A stretch of 64,000 nucleotides of DNA from Marsupella aquatica (lineage: Eukaryota; Marchantiophyta): contig OZ316894.1 in NCBI GenBank assembly GCA_973895155.1, forward strand, positions 4,030,001-4,094,000, read 5' to 3'. A program made the translations under genes and the position numbers. The notes under the pieces were generated by a model, which ran no database searches, had not been told where the DNA came from, and was given only the letters and a program-made list of their open reading frames with translations. This document shows, one piece after another, positions 47,288 to 59,953 of this stretch. Each line of letters begins with the position of its first letter. Position 1 is the stretch's first letter.

Positions 47288-47348
47288 GTTGCACTTATCC
47301 AAGTCTCAAAGTTAATAACAGTTATTAACAGACTTGGATAAGTGCAAC
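47288..47348. repeat. 61-bp hairpin, nested inverted repeats
   Basis: A 19-bp arm (GTTGCACTTATCCAAGTCT, 47288-47306) has an exact inverted partner at 47330-47348. The middle contains GTTAATAAC-A-GTTATTAAC. With a 4-base bulge (CAAA) the whole folds into a nearly perfect stem. Related GATAAGTGCAACC phrases occur at 47512-47540. Confidence 0.85.
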
Positions 47349-48782
47349 CTTGATAAATCAAAGCAGGCGATAACTCAAAAACTTGTAAAACTTTATGAAA
47401 AATCTTTAATAAAAAACGTGCAGCTTCCCTCTATACAGCTAACTCTCTCTAAGTGCACATGCTTAGGAAGATGGATCTTGCATGCACTAAAACAGGTGTT
47501 GCATTCCTTGATAAGTGCAACCCTCCCTCATAAGTGCACTTGTTTTAGATTCCTTTGTTAGATTCATAGCTCCTCCATTAATTAGTGAGTAGTCACCCTC
47601 GTAGTTTGTATTCCTGCACACATAATTATGTGTGCTTGGAAAAAGCGCTTATCTCATGCAAAAAAAATGGAAGAAGAGGATGACCTGCACTAATCAAGGG
47701 TAAGTGCTTATAAAGTGTGTGCATAGGGAGAGCCAACTGTATAGATGAGTAGTGCGGTAATTGCACAAGTAAGTATTTTTCCTTTGAATAGAACTGTCAG
47801 ACTCATAAGCGCAAAATTTCATTAACATCCAATGAACATGGTATTACTTACCTACTGAAGCACTATTGCTTAGAAAATTGCAGTTAGCACAACCATGTTG
47901 AGTTGTCCTTGTATGATTGCACTAGCTATTATTGAAGTGACATCGTACTGAAGTTAGTACTATATATTGTCAAGGTTGGGTAAAACATTGGCCCTGGTTT
48001 TTACTTAGATGGAATGGAATTATGTGAGACAACCCCTCCGGCTCCTCCCTCACTCCGTAGTCCCTCCTATCTTTTACGCTTTATGTCATTTATGGTCAGT
48101 GTTTGCCACGCCTTATTTAATTTTCTCATTCCAAATACTCTTCAAAAATGCATGCACCCTCCACCCCACTTCTTCAGAAAATCGACTTTTTCACACCGAA
48201 ATAAATTTTAAAATACCCCATCCCATCCTGTGGAAATGCCCCAGCCTAAAAACTGCATGCTCCCTCTTCCACTCCCCTTTCCCACCTCAAAGATCTACTC
48301 CAAAAACAGTTATCATCCTCCATCTATCTTACATCCCATATTCTCTCCTTCCCCACTCTCCCTTTCCTCCCATTTGGTTCCCTTTCCACAACTTCTATCC
48401 AAAGGTCTCCTCTCCTTTTCAGAAGTCCCCATCTGTCCCCACCATGGTCCCGGCTCACCCACTATCCCTTTCTCTTCCCTTAGAACCTTACTAAATTGAG
48501 TCAAAAATATTGTTTGTGCATCAGATGGGCAGAGAACAAACTGCATACTAAGGTACATTTGTGAGATCTGTGAGGTCCCAGGTTCAAATCTGGGAGCTGG
48601 AATGGGGATGCTGCGATGCCCTGATCAAGAGTACTGCAGATCAGGAGGTCATCCCCAGCTTTGCCATGGTTCTCCCTGCAAACTGGATATAAAAGGCTCT
48701 TGGGTGAGGTTTGTTGGTCCCAGGTTCAAGTTTGGGAACATGAATGTTTGTTGAGATGTTCTTTGGATGGCTGCAATGACTA
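47349..48782. other. Gene-poor spacer
   Basis: It holds scattered AAGTGCA phrases related to the hairpin and a C/T-rich frame at 48009-48494 that reads as low-complexity (Pro/Ser/Leu) and not a real gene. Two related phrases around GTCCCAGGTTCAA occur at 48572 and 48718. Confidence 0.4.
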
Positions 48783-49162
48783 CACTGTTCACCATAATTA
48801 GTGTTATGTAAAAATTAGTGTTAGTACAAAATTAGTGTTACTAACACTAATTTTGGTAAAAATGATTTTGAGTTCAAGTAACACTAATTTTTGTCGCTTT
48901 TCAAAACATATTTTTTCACTTTAGTTTAAATTGTTTGTAAAAAATAGATAATATTTAGTCCAAAATAACACTAATTGTTGTGGATTTTTCAAAATAGTTT
49001 TTTCTCTCTATTTTGCCACTCTTAAGACCATAGTAACACTAATTCATGTGCGCGAAAATAGTGTTAGCACAAAATTAGTGTGACTAACACTAATTCGCCA
49101 GTAGACCCTGAAAATGGGTGCTCTCGAATTAGTGTTAGACACACTAAATACGGTGAACAGTG
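48783..49162. mobile_element. 380-bp MITE with TA target repeat and iterated AATTAGTGTTA motif
   Basis: The ends are CACTGTTCACC and GGTGAACAGTG, flanked by TA on both sides, as for Tc1/Mariner-type MITEs. The terminal repeat extends about 22 bp with mismatches. Inside, AATTAGTGTTA or its complement occurs about ten times in both orientations. No protein is encoded. Confidence 0.8.
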
Positions 49163-49529
49163 TAGTAACATTTGAAAAATGCTAACTTACATGAATTACC
49201 AAAACTCCATTTTTATATAAAAAAGGGTGAGGGTTCCTTCAAAATTCTAAGAGCAAACACTTGTGATCCATCTAACAATGTCCCTTACAAGTGAACCCAA
49301 ACTCTATGGTTATTTAATTTGAGACAGAAAGGAAACACATGAGCCCAATAAACATGGTATATTTCTTGATTAGCGGTGATATATGTGCACCTGATGAATG
49401 ACCTGAACTATCCTAAACTATCTACAAAAGCGAGAACAGAGGGGAGTATGGAAAGGGAAACTCCATCCTCCACTCCCGTAAACATAGTCAAAGAGGGAAT
49501 TGAGGGCGAAGGGGAAAAGATCCCAGAAG

Positions 49530-51310
49530 ATCAAACAAGCTCAAAAAACCAAGTGTATATAGTTCCAAAAAACCAAGGAGTCCCACAAAAGGACCCCCCA
49601 ACAGGACAATAAGAAACAAAGAACTTGACACAAAGCCCAAGAAATTAACACCTGACTGAGAAGAAACAAAGAACCTGACACGAAGCCCAAATGATTAACA
49701 CCTACAGTCCTGGACACATAAAGCTGAGACCCTCTAAATTCGATAAGCAATACTCCTAACTTTTTGGGCTTCAGCCAAAACGACTATTCCTAGCGTCTTG
49801 TGGTTCTCGAAAAGCCACAATGAAAAAAATGAAAATATTAAAAAATTGAAAGAATACGCTAGTAGTACCGATGTGACATACCGATGAGGCAGGAAAGTAC
49901 TTTCATAGGACAGGTGGCCGCTAGAAAGTGCCCTCGTACAATCTTCTTTCACAAAGGTACGGTAGTACGGTTCTTACAGTACAGCTGTGCGCTTTATTAG
50001 ATCCTTTGTTCAGAATTTAAAATTTTGCCAAATAGTCAACTAAGCCTTTGTACGGTCACGGAAGATGCGGATCATGGAGGCCGTACGATAGAATCTACCT
50101 GTGTGGCCAATCCACCTAGAGGTCTCATAAACGCGTAGGAAAATATTACGGTACAGTTGTTGTCTGTAGGCGTTCGTTCATTAGTGAAAACCCTGGCTAA
50201 TTGCAAGGAGACGTGCCTTTCCCGATTTTTACGGAGTTTGCAAAATTTGGGTACGCGTAGGAAAACACTACAATGCAATTGCCTCCCTCTAAGTGCACAG
50301 TCCGTAAGTCCCTTTCGGCCCTTTTCGTTTGAAGAGTTTGCAACGTTTTTGTAGTTTTTGTGAATGCAAATATGCCAGTAAAAACTTGGGTAAACCACAT
50401 ATATAAATGAAAACCCTTGATAAGGCCACATGGAAAGTTATCCGTAAATGCATATTTCTATCACTCTTACATTTACTAAAAGGTGCATGGCATTTTTCAG
50501 TAGAGTAAAACTTGCACTTGTGGGGTAGGCAATATACATTTAGGACGGGAGGAGTGACCAGAATGTTCACTCATACAGGGCCAATATGGAGTTACACATT
50601 GAAAATGCACAATTCCATATTGTTGCACTTATCACATGGTGCAAACCCTTAAAGTGGGCCCACACACTAGGATGACAGTAACTACAGTATACTATACAAT
50701 GCATCGCAACGAACTGTAGTTAATACTGTACAGATAGGCCATTGACGGTGTGCAAGCACAGGTTGTCAATTTATTAGGTGATCCTGGGGTACATGAAATA
50801 ATTATAATGTACAGTACTTTCTTGAAAGCACACTTACTTGCCTCTTTGACTATGTCATATTGTCATGCGAGTTGGATATCTATTTATTGGAATGATCCTG
50901 GGATGCATGGAAACAATCATAAACTATGGGGGTCTCGGTAATTGCACATCAAAATATGCCATATACTATGTAAGACACCCTTGTATACAGTGATAATACT
51001 AGTTTTTCCTTTTGAATCAATGAATGCAACCACATTTTGATGTGTGATTACCAGCGGGGATAAACTATTCTTTACTTATTTGATGATCCCTGGGATCCAT
51101 GGAAACACAACATGCTAGGAATCTTAGTTTTGACTGAGGCACAAAAAGTTAGGAGTATCGCTTATATAATTTCCAGGTCTCAGCCCAGTAGGTGTTAATC
51201 TTTTGGGCTTCGTGTCAGGTTCTTTGTTTCTTATTGCCCTTTTGTGGGACTCCTTGGTTTTTGGAATTATATATACTTGGTTTTTTGAGCTTATTGATCT
51301 TTGGGGGTCT
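49530..51310. repeat. Large inverted repeat with 1.3-kb spacer
   Basis: The left arm (about 49530-49760) and right arm (about 51130-51310) are reverse complements with moderate divergence. One example is CAATAAGAAACAAAGAAC against GTTCTTTGTTTCTTATTG. The right-arm theme (TTGCCCTTTTGT...GGGACTCCTTGG) recurs at 51420 and 51660. The spacer holds no recognised gene. The arms may be the ends of a mobile element or a simple inverted duplication. Confidence 0.65.
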
Positions 51311-52443
51311 TTTCCCCTTTGCCCCCTTCCCCACTTGGCCCCTTCCCGCCCCTCCCCAGCCGTCCCTCCCTCCTCTCTTCTTATTAGGTTGTTTTGAGCT
51401 GCGAGGTAGGTTCTTTGTTGCTTATTGCCCTTTTGTTGTGAGGGACTCCTTGGCGTCTTTGGTATTCTGGGGACTTATCCCCCCCCCCCCCCCCCCTTCA
51501 TTGGGTTGTTTTGCCTTTGGGACCCCTGTCTGCCAGTTTGAAGCTTTTGTTCTTTGGCACCTTGATATTCACTTCTGAACTTTTCTCACCAAACCAGATA
51601 GGCACAGTGCCAGACACTATTGAACATTTATGGGCAACTTAGTGGGTTGTTTGCTATTTGTCCCTTTGATGTTGTGGGAGACTCCTTGGCCAGCTTGTTG
51701 GACCTCTTTGGCCTTCTTGGGGCCTTCTTTCCTTTGTGTGGTTGCTTTGCCTGTGGGACCCTGTTTATTGGTTTGGCTGTTTATTGGTTTGGCCTGTTGG
51801 TCCACCAGCACTCTAAGCCAAAGCTAACAGGTACGTTTGACAATAGTGTACAATTGAAAGAGAACATATGGAATTTGACAAGACCACTTAGCCAGCCTGG
51901 GAGGTAGAGTGCACAAGGTTGTGCCAAAGGGAAGCCAAACAACAGGGGAGGCAATGACACTAATCAGGCCCTGAGCCCTGAACTTCCTGTTGGTAAACTG
52001 TGGATGGCATTTTGCATCATTCTCTAACTTGGCGAACTTTGCTTGGAGGGTTGTATTTTGAACAGTTCACAATCCATTCCCTCTCAAAGCTTTATAAAAA
52101 CCAGAATTCGCCAGAAAACGCTTTCAAGGAAAATAAGTGTGAATATCTTCAGAGTCTCTTGTTAGTTTAGTGTCTGTTAATAAAATAGGTACCCAACATT
52201 GCTGAGCTTAAGGTGGTACAAATCCAAGTTTTGATTAGTTGTTGGGGATCTAATTAGACAACATGACAGTAAAGGAACCAGCATACAACCTCAAATCAAC
52301 ACTAATAAAGAGAGTATGTGGTTCACCCCGTCTGGGTTATGTCCACAACCATGAGAGAATAATCAATATGAACATAACAATACATCCACCATAGCCTAGC
52401 TCCACAAGCTCCACTATGACCTAATCTCTCTCACCCTCGAGCT

Positions 52444-52446
<3 letters not shown>
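51311..52446. other. Spacer with poly-C run
   Basis: It contains an 18-base C run at 51479-51496 and tandem-like variants of the GGGACTCCTTGG phrase at 51445 and 51680. A frame at 51620-51907 is low-complexity, hydrophobic and probably not a gene. Confidence 0.5.

Positions 52447-52488
<42 letters not shown>
52447..52488. repeat. (AC)21 microsatellite
   Basis: An uninterrupted run of 21 AC dinucleotides. Confidence 0.97.
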
Positions 52489-52493
<5 letters not shown>

Positions 52494-54149
52494 ATGCGAA
52501 CTCTCAAATGCGAGCACATGTTCCATGGTATATGGGAACTCTAAAGGGTGTTCATTGTGGGCACCCTGAACCTGGAACTCAAATGAGTGTTATCCTTGTC
52601 TGCTAAGGCCTAACTAGTACTATTGAAGTAAATAGGTTATAATATAGGCATAACCTAACATTTTCTTTAATTCATTTTCTTTCTAAAGGATTATGGAAAA
52701 ACCACAAGGGTGTTCATTTGGGAAAACTGCTTACAGTTTAAGAGAACACTAGAAGTCTGACTGGCTAGAAACAAAGGCCCAAAGTAAAAACATAACATGG
52801 TTTCTCCATAGACATTAGAGTGATGCATATTCTATATCGTAAACCATGTCCCATTACTATTTAATGTGTATGATCAAGACATTATAGGGCATATTAATCT
52901 TGCCTTCGAGGTTAATAATACAATTTGCTTGGGACAGGTTACCCTGCAATTGAAAAGTGCAAAAGAATGAGGAAAAAACTTGGGAGTTGGTGGAAGCATG
53001 TTAATCCATTGGCTTGAACCCACGTGCTACTCAAATGCTCTTGAGGGAAGGCAGTAAGTAGTATTTTGGCAATTGTTTGCCGTATTCTTGGTCCAAATTA
53101 TTAACCTTGTTTATTCCTGTGAGATCCTCTATGAGACGTCAGTGCTCCTTAAATCTGGGAAGACCTGCACCCTCTCCCTTTTTTTTTTACCCGCAGGCAA
53201 GGAGGTGAGTGCTTGTTCAAAGCACGCCAGAGTTGCCTAGGGTTTGAACCTAGCCAGCCCCGGAAACTCCTCTCCATAGAATATCTCCAGATGTCCTAAG
53301 TGACTCACCAGCCCCAATCTCACATCAACAATAGCCTGGTTCCTACCCATTTCCTTCACCAAAGATTTGGTTATGGGGTACCCCACACTGAAGAAATGAA
53401 AGGCCAACTCTTCCTTAGTGGAAAAGCATCAATTTTATTTTATTTTATTTCATTTCATTTTGCACATGGCAGGCCCCATGGGGTTTTGACCATCGACTTG
53501 TTGACCTTCTGGTTTTTGGCTCATGGGTTTTTCCTTGTTGCCCTTTGTTCGGTTTAGTTTAGTTCCTTTGCTTTTCCTCTAAGGAATTCCTAGCTTACCA
53601 TTTGCAGAAACAAAATCAAAGATAAACCATCATTTTTGCCTGATAGTTCCCGAGAAGCATTCCCTGAAGAGAGTCATGATGTCATCATAACTGTCCAGCC
53701 AATGGGATCAAAGCGGATCTGGATTGGATATCCTTCGCATATACCTTATAGCCGGAAAGCGTCGATTGAAAAGAAGCCACTAATTGAAATTTCTTGGTCA
53801 CTTCCTCAGCCAGGTGAAACACCATTTCACCTATCAGAAGTGGACCAATTGATATGCTCACTTTATTATTTGATAAAGTAACCACTTGGAGGCCAGAAAG
53901 CGTTTAAAATAGATCCAATCCAGTGGAGTCAATCTGAGCCGCATATAGAAAACTTCAACGCATCCAATTCAAAATTGCAAAAATAGATCCCTCTTAGGGG
54001 AACTAAGCAGCCAGGTTTTTTTTTTCGTGTTGGCCACATAGGGAATTAGGGTGACAAGCCCAAGTGGTCTACTGGAGGTAAATTGTTGGGCAGGTGGTTA
54101 TCTCTAATAGAAGTAATTTTATGTCTTTCACTAACCCGATGCATGTGCG
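52489..54149. other. Gene-poor spacer
   Basis: A frame at 53636-53881 (81 residues) is open but unrecognised. A TTTTATTTTATTTCATTTCATTT run lies near 53435-53460. Positions 54100-54150 carry the left flank (CCGATGCATGTGCGTTG) shared with the first minisatellite. Confidence 0.4.
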
Positions 54150-54665
54150 TTGTACAAAAGATGTTGAGGTAAGCAAATATGCCGAGATGGAAAAAGATGT
54201 CGATGAGAGAAAAAGTGTCAAGGTTAGGAAAAGGAGTCTAGGTGAGAAAAAGATGTCGAGGAAGGCAAAGATGGCAAGATGAGAAAAAAATGTAAAGATG
54301 AGGAAAAGATGTCAAGGATGAAGGGAAGATGTACTGATGAGATAGAGATGTGAAGGTGAGAAAATAACAAGATGAGATAACAAGATGAGAAAAAGATAAG
54401 ATATCAAAGTGAGAAAAGAAATCGAGGGGAGGAAGATGTCAAGCTAGATGAAAAAGGTCTTGAGGAGAGAAAAAATGTCCATACAGGAGGGTATGTCAAG
54501 GGTGAGAAAACATGTCACAATGAGATAAAGATGTTAATGTGAAAAAACAATGTCAAGACAAGGTAAAGAAGTTAAAGGAAATTAAATAAATAAGGAAAAT
54601 TTTAAAAAGGATGTCAAAGCAAGAAAATATGTCAAGGCAAAGGAAAGACGTATAAACTTTATAAT
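54150..54665. repeat. Second minisatellite of the AAGATGTCAAGG type
   Basis: The unit and flanks are the same as at 46083-46825, more diverged. The right flank reads TTCAATAACCAGTGTGTTGCAC. Confidence 0.75.
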
Positions 54666-56241
54666 GTAATTATTGAGGCATGTTATGTGATCTTAATCAT
54701 GTAAGTGTTGTGGTCATGTTCAATAACCAGTGTGTTGCACATGTAAATTGAAAACGTGAAATAGGGGTCACCTCGTCATAGAGTCCAAATACACCCAAGC
54801 GACAGGACCAAACATGTCTTTTTTTCAGTTTTAATTTTTATAGAAATAAATACTCTCTATATTTTATTCATATTCTATAGTTTTACAAAATTTTCAAAAT
54901 ATTTTCTAATTGTTTAAATTTAAATAATTAATTGTACATTTAAAATTTTAAATGAATTTTTTAATCTCAGGTAGGTGATGGCAGGCTAAATGGCAACTTG
55001 AGTAGATATTTATTTAGATGAAGTGTATGGATAGATCTGATAACATAAAAAAACAATATTTGATGAAAGGTCAAGCTTGGTTCCTGTTTTTCCTTTTTGC
55101 TTGGTAAAATCACTTTTGGTTTATTTTTTACAGTTTTATAGATTTTCATTTTTTCCCCTCAAAATAGCAGGTCAAATCTGAATAACTATCACTGCATTTT
55201 TTGAAGACAACCATATATTATAACTTCTGGTTGTTAGTTTTAGCATGATGCCAAAATTAGCAATCCTAAGCGAGGAGCATCAGTGGTAATTTTGTCCCAG
55301 AATCTCACATGTCCTTGCTTGTATTAATAGCCAACATAAATTTTAGAAACAATGCTCCGATGGACTCTCATGAACCTTTGAACCCAAATGGACCAGGTAC
55401 TCTAATCTCGAAACATGTTGATTTTCTTACAGAGAAAACGTAATGTATGAGTATCAAAAAGGTTTTGCTGTGGGTAATCATATTACTGGTCCATCCAGGC
55501 ATCTCATTAAACGTTTTTAGATACTAGATTCCAGTAAAAATAGCGAGGAAAGAAAAAATGTGGATTCTCCGCAACTGAAACCCATGGGCTCAGGTTTGTC
55601 ATGTGGAGAGCTGCTGATCGTCGATCTCTCGATCTTTCTTAACTGCGGTTAAGAAATTACCCCCAGTTAGACGAAACGCAAATTCTCTGATGCGCACGAA
55701 ATTCGATCGTGCTGTTGTTCGCTATCAAGCGCAAATCGCGAAAGCCAATTCTGCGTTACAGAGTCGAGAAATATCTGCATTGAGCTCTTGCAGAAGCTTC
55801 GCTGACGGTTTTCTCGAGATGACGAATGAAATCGTTGTTGAAGGATCCTCGAGCAGTTTAGAATGACTGTCTCCTTGCTGTCTCAGCTTGCGCTGTTTTG
55901 CGCTGTCTAGTCCGATTCGTGCGGCTTCCTCATTCCTCCCCATAGTGCGCCATTTGCTTCGTTACGTCTGATGAGATGCTCTCGTACTTTCACCTTCTTT
56001 TCGGTCTCTGTCCATCGTCTCCTCTGTCTGCGCTAATCCAGATTCGTCCATCAATTCGGTGCCGTCAATGGATAAAAGTAATTGCCGATTGTGAATCTGT
56101 GATACCGAATTAGAACATGATCCAAACTACTTTGCGTCCGGTGCTGTCCTTCGAGTGTCAAAGGAATGAAGCTGATTGCGAGTTGGGACCTATAGTCACC
56201 TAGCATTCCATTTGATGATTTGATCAGTCGCTTACAGTTCA
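54666..56241. other. AT-rich spacer
   Basis: No gene is seen up to about 55600. GC content rises from about 55650 toward a small minus-strand frame. A perfect palindrome CTTAACTGCGGTTAAG lies near 55637. Confidence 0.4.
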
Positions 56242-56523
56242 TTAGTTTGTTGGAATCAATCCGATCTTCGACTTCAGGTACCGTAGGCTGAAAGATCTGT
56301 CTGTCCTGTGGGGAGGGACGGAGAAAGAGAGACAGAATGAATCATGTGAGACGTACGGGATGTAATTATGTCCACTGATGCAGGAGTGAATGAGAGATTT
56401 GACTTTCTTGCCATAGGGCGTAGGCTGCTGGAAGCGGACCTGACCGGACAGTCCGTTCTTCGCTTTTGGTGGAGCCTTTGGCGGTGTGGGATTTACGATG
56501 TGGGATTTCCGTCTTGCCGGCAT
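56242..56523 (-). CDS. Small hypothetical basic protein
   Basis: An open frame of 93 residues starts MPARRKSHIV, with a Pro/Lys-rich head (PPKAPPKAK) and a SLIHSCISG segment. An alternative 51-bp GT-AG interval (56356-56306) has length divisible by three and no stop. The product could therefore be 93 residues, or 76 if spliced. I know no family for it. GC content and codon use look more gene-like than the surroundings, but support is weak. Confidence 0.25.
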   Translation of the reverse strand: MPARRKSHIVNPTPPKAPPKAKNGLSGQVRFQQPTPYGKKVKSLIHSCISGHNYIPYVSHDSFCLSFSVPPHRTDRSFSLRYLKSKIGLIPTN

Positions 56524-58418
56524 CTTTTAAGATGAATGAATGGGTTTGCTATGGTTGTTTGTGACGATTATGCCACTCCGAGGCAGCAGCAGCAGGACCA
56601 CTGGGAAAGGTTTTCTGTAGAATTAATCCAGCGGCTCTAGTTGCAAGCTGCTGGTTGGGAGGGTGAGTTACTTGTTGTCGATTCGGTTGGGAATGTAAGC
56701 TGTAGGCATCGGCAGTACGGCAGCAGGGGAGGACGCCTCTGCTGTCTGGCTTGTCTGGTCGTCGCCGGCGTACAGCCAGGTGGTGCAGTACGCAAGTGCC
56801 ATTTCTAAGCAAGTGCCATTTCTCGTGAGAAACAGTAGTGAGCAGTCTATGCTAGACGAAGAGTAGGACTTGATACTGGACACTGGATCTCTAAGGAGCA
56901 GCAGGCAATCAGCAAGCGAAGAAACGGGAAAGGAAGCAAGCGAAGAAACCGGAAAGGAAGTCTTTTGCTTCTTCAGTCTTCTAGCAGAACAGAATCTCTA
57001 CTCTACTGCAGAGTCCGTTCACTCTCCGGGAAGGAGCTCGAAAAAGGGAGTAGTCAGCGATTGTTAGTTTATTTGATCCTCCTAGAAGGAACTCCAAGGA
57101 AACGGAGAGAAGCGGAAACCCAGATCGACTACGAAGAAGAACAGCTTCATCGGCATCATCTGCAACATTCGTTGGTAGACGAACAGAGGCGATACGGGAA
57201 TCTGGACCTCGAAAATGTCGAATAGCTCTTAGATTGCAGAGCGTTGCTGTGCAAGCACCTCAACCGGGACCTCAACTACCAAAGGTTTCTCGTCAGACGA
57301 CGGAGGTGGTCGGCGATTCGGTACATATAATTTGATAAGGTATTAGCTTTATTCCACTCGTCTGCCCACTATTTTCGTCGATCATGAGGTTGGACCAGAG
57401 GTAGATTGTCCTTACTTTCTACTGTAAGCCTTTATACAATATTCCGTGGTGGCCCTGGAAATCATTGGTCTTGTAATCGAACCGGTACTGAATATGGACC
57501 TTTAGATCGCCTTAGCATTTCCGCAGAAAGAAATCATCTCGACAGAAAGTCACGAAGTTTACAGTCAATACTTTTCATTGAGTAGTACTCATTAAATCGA
57601 GAGTCAAGCACCTTTGTGTGGGCATAAGGATGGGGTATGTATGTGTGGCCACTTGGTTAAAATATATATGCTGAAAGTGAGTCCTTCCAGATATGTTACC
57701 AGCTTTGGCTGCCTTGCCGATCTCTTTATAGTACAGCGTTGTCGACAATCCACGTCACTTGGTTTCTCATCTCCTTTCCAATCACAATTTTTCTCGGAAG
57801 TCCATAAATAGTTATCGGTCCAAGAAATGGGACCCCATGTTGTTTACGGTTTTTGCTGCGAGGGAGAGTTGGGCTTGTGACGCAGCGAGAAGCACTCCGA
57901 AATGGGGGAGGCATTAACTTGGTTTCTCACCAGTTTTGATCGAGCAGCACAATGATGGTTGATGCTAACACTTGGACATTAACGTTTGGGTCGTTGAACC
58001 CTTCCGCATATAACCCTGATGAGGGTTCTAAGTTTACAAAACTTCAAGTTTGGAGAGGTTGCGATCGGGAATATCGGTAGCACATGACCTGATGCTACCT
58101 GAGCCTGGAACCTGATCTATAAAGTGGGTTGTCTGAGCTGTATTTGGGAACAAACCATCTAGTACAGTGTTGCAGTAAGTGCATCAAATAATGCCGCTGG
58201 CCTCGACTTGTTGAGTGACTCTGTCATGGTTCGACGGTGTTTTGAACAAAATTTAGTAGGACGGTGTAATATTGAGGAGGTGGAGAGGATGGCTACGAGA
58301 CGGGAGAGCACCAAATGTTGATAGATGCGTTTTTTCTTTTAGCCGGATGTCCAGATTCTCCAATGTAAAGTTCTAATGGTTCAACATAATTTGTTCTGGC
58401 AGAGAACGAGATAAACAC
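56524..58418. other. Spacer between small frame and gene E
   Basis: Short frames at 56870-57225 (plus) include an acidic-basic stretch (REAETQIDYEEEQLHRHH) that could be an exon but has no visible partner. GAAACGGGAAAGGAAGCAAGCGAAGAAAC repeats lie at 56920-56960. The last few hundred bases presumably hold the gene E promoter. No clear TATA box is seen. Confidence 0.35.
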
Positions 58419-59953
58419 ATGTCGAGGGATGAAATTTCTCCTTCCAGTAGTTCTACAAGGAGTTCTTCAGCCAGCTTCGACTCGCCACGAACTTCGACTC
58501 CAAGTCGGCAAGATCTGCTCAACAATGTCGGAGCTATCAGCTCAGTTCGAAGCGATGGTACGCCGAAGACTCGCACCATTGCTGTTGCTGTGAAAGCCCA
58601 CAAGGAAATGAAGAGTGAACCGTTCATATACGCGTTCAACCATCTCGTGGAACAAAAGAACTGCAAAGTGGTGGTCATCTGCTGTCTTTCTCGGCTGCAG
58701 GACGAGAGTAAGTATCAGCTAACAAAGGCAGATTATTCAGACAGATTTTTGCGTTGTTTTCAGTTGGGGCTTGCCGGATTCTAGTTTGTCTTGTGGTAAA
58801 TGTCTTTCGATAATCTGAAGTCCCATGTATGATCATGTCACTGCAGTGGGGGTGAACCACATTATTGACGTCGAGACATTTGGAGGGATCAATAATCGGA
58901 AGTTGGAGGCTGCAATCAAAAGCCAGAACGACAACCTGAATCATTTTCTGCGGTCGTTCCGAAACCAGTTGGATCTAAAAGGGGTACGTTCTGAATTGTT
59001 TCCTTTTGTGACTAAGAAACATGGACGTGCATGCTCACAACATTTCATTAAAAATCCATGTTTTGCTCACTGGTGGGCTTGTACGATCCTTTGCACAGGT
59101 TCAGCTCGACATCCGCATCAGCGCTGGCCCCAAAAGTGATGATTGTCTGGTGCAAGCAGCCAAAGCAATACACCCACATTGGTTGGTGCTTGATGCGTAT
59201 GGATCCAAGCCTTGTCATTCCTTAGCCATCTTATAGTTTTCCTTCTTACATTGTGAGGTTATAGTGGCCTAACCCATTACTTTCACATATTGTTCCATTC
59301 TACCAAGTCTTCGCATTCAATCTTCGTTCAGACTGGTACATAATTTTCCTTCAATGGTTCTAACGGGGACTCTGTATTGCCTGGGCAGGTCCTTCTCCGG
59401 CCATCAACGGCAAATTCAAGAAAGGCTTGCATGTAATTTGGTGCTGATGAAATCCAAGCCATTGATACTACAGCTCACGACCAAATTTCTGGCTCCGATT
59501 GATCAGTTGGAAGTAGAGGAGTACCGCTCTGTGGAGTTTTCCACCCCTGATACAAGTCATGAGACTCCTGAACGAGTGAGAACTAGGCCGTCGGTCAAAC
59601 TGAACACCAATCATTCGAATATAAATAAGGTTTTCACATTTTGTATGTGTTTCAACAGCAAACTCACGGAGGAGGGTCCTACGAAGGAAACAACTGTCCT
59701 CTATGGGAACACAGCCACTGGCTCCAAAGTTACATACCTTGGAAAAGTTGGGAGTGAGAGCTCTACGCATGAGGTTGACATGCTCTCGTCCAGAATTTCC
59801 AGCCCTGCATCCGGTCCGGCCCCGTGGTTTAGCGCCACAAATTCCCGGAAAACTAGCACAAAATCTGTGAAGATTATTGAGCAGGAGTTGGAGGCCAGGA
59901 TGGCAAAGCAACCCGAAGAGGATGAAAATCAAGAATACATAGTGCAACTATAA
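58419..59953 (+). CDS. Gene E: USP-like domain protein of a plant kinase family, four exons, no kinase domain
   Basis: Exons are 58419-58707, 58847-58983, 59099-59196 and 59389-59953, giving 362 residues. All introns are GT-AG, phases 1, 0 and 2. After a Ser/Thr-rich head (residues 1-45), KTRTIAVAVKAHKEM and KVVVICCLS form the first strand-helix-strand. VQLDIRISAGPKSDDCL with HPHWLVLDA, and LACNLVLMKSKP, complete a USP-like fold. This order matches the N-terminal module of the plant kinase group often annotated as 'protein kinase with adenine nucleotide alpha hydrolases-like domain'. In that family a Ser/Thr kinase domain follows. Here a Ser-rich tail ends at TAA 59951-59953 and nothing kinase-like is seen downstream. 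It may be a natural kinase-less regulator. Gene F shares the intron plan. Confidence 0.75.

Noticed and set aside
48009-48494. 161-codon plus-strand frame
   Set aside because: Composition is low-complexity Pro/Ser/Leu from a C/T-rich tract, with no domain.
48572-48740. Two phrases around CCCAGGTTCAA(A/G) resembling a tRNA B box and T arm
   Set aside because: The rest of a tRNA cloverleaf, an A box and an acceptor stem cannot be found. It may be a SINE remnant but support is too thin.
51192-51907. Hydrophobic frames with repeated GDSLASL-like segments
   Set aside because: They come from the repeated GGGACTCCTTGG theme and have no consistent frame between copies.
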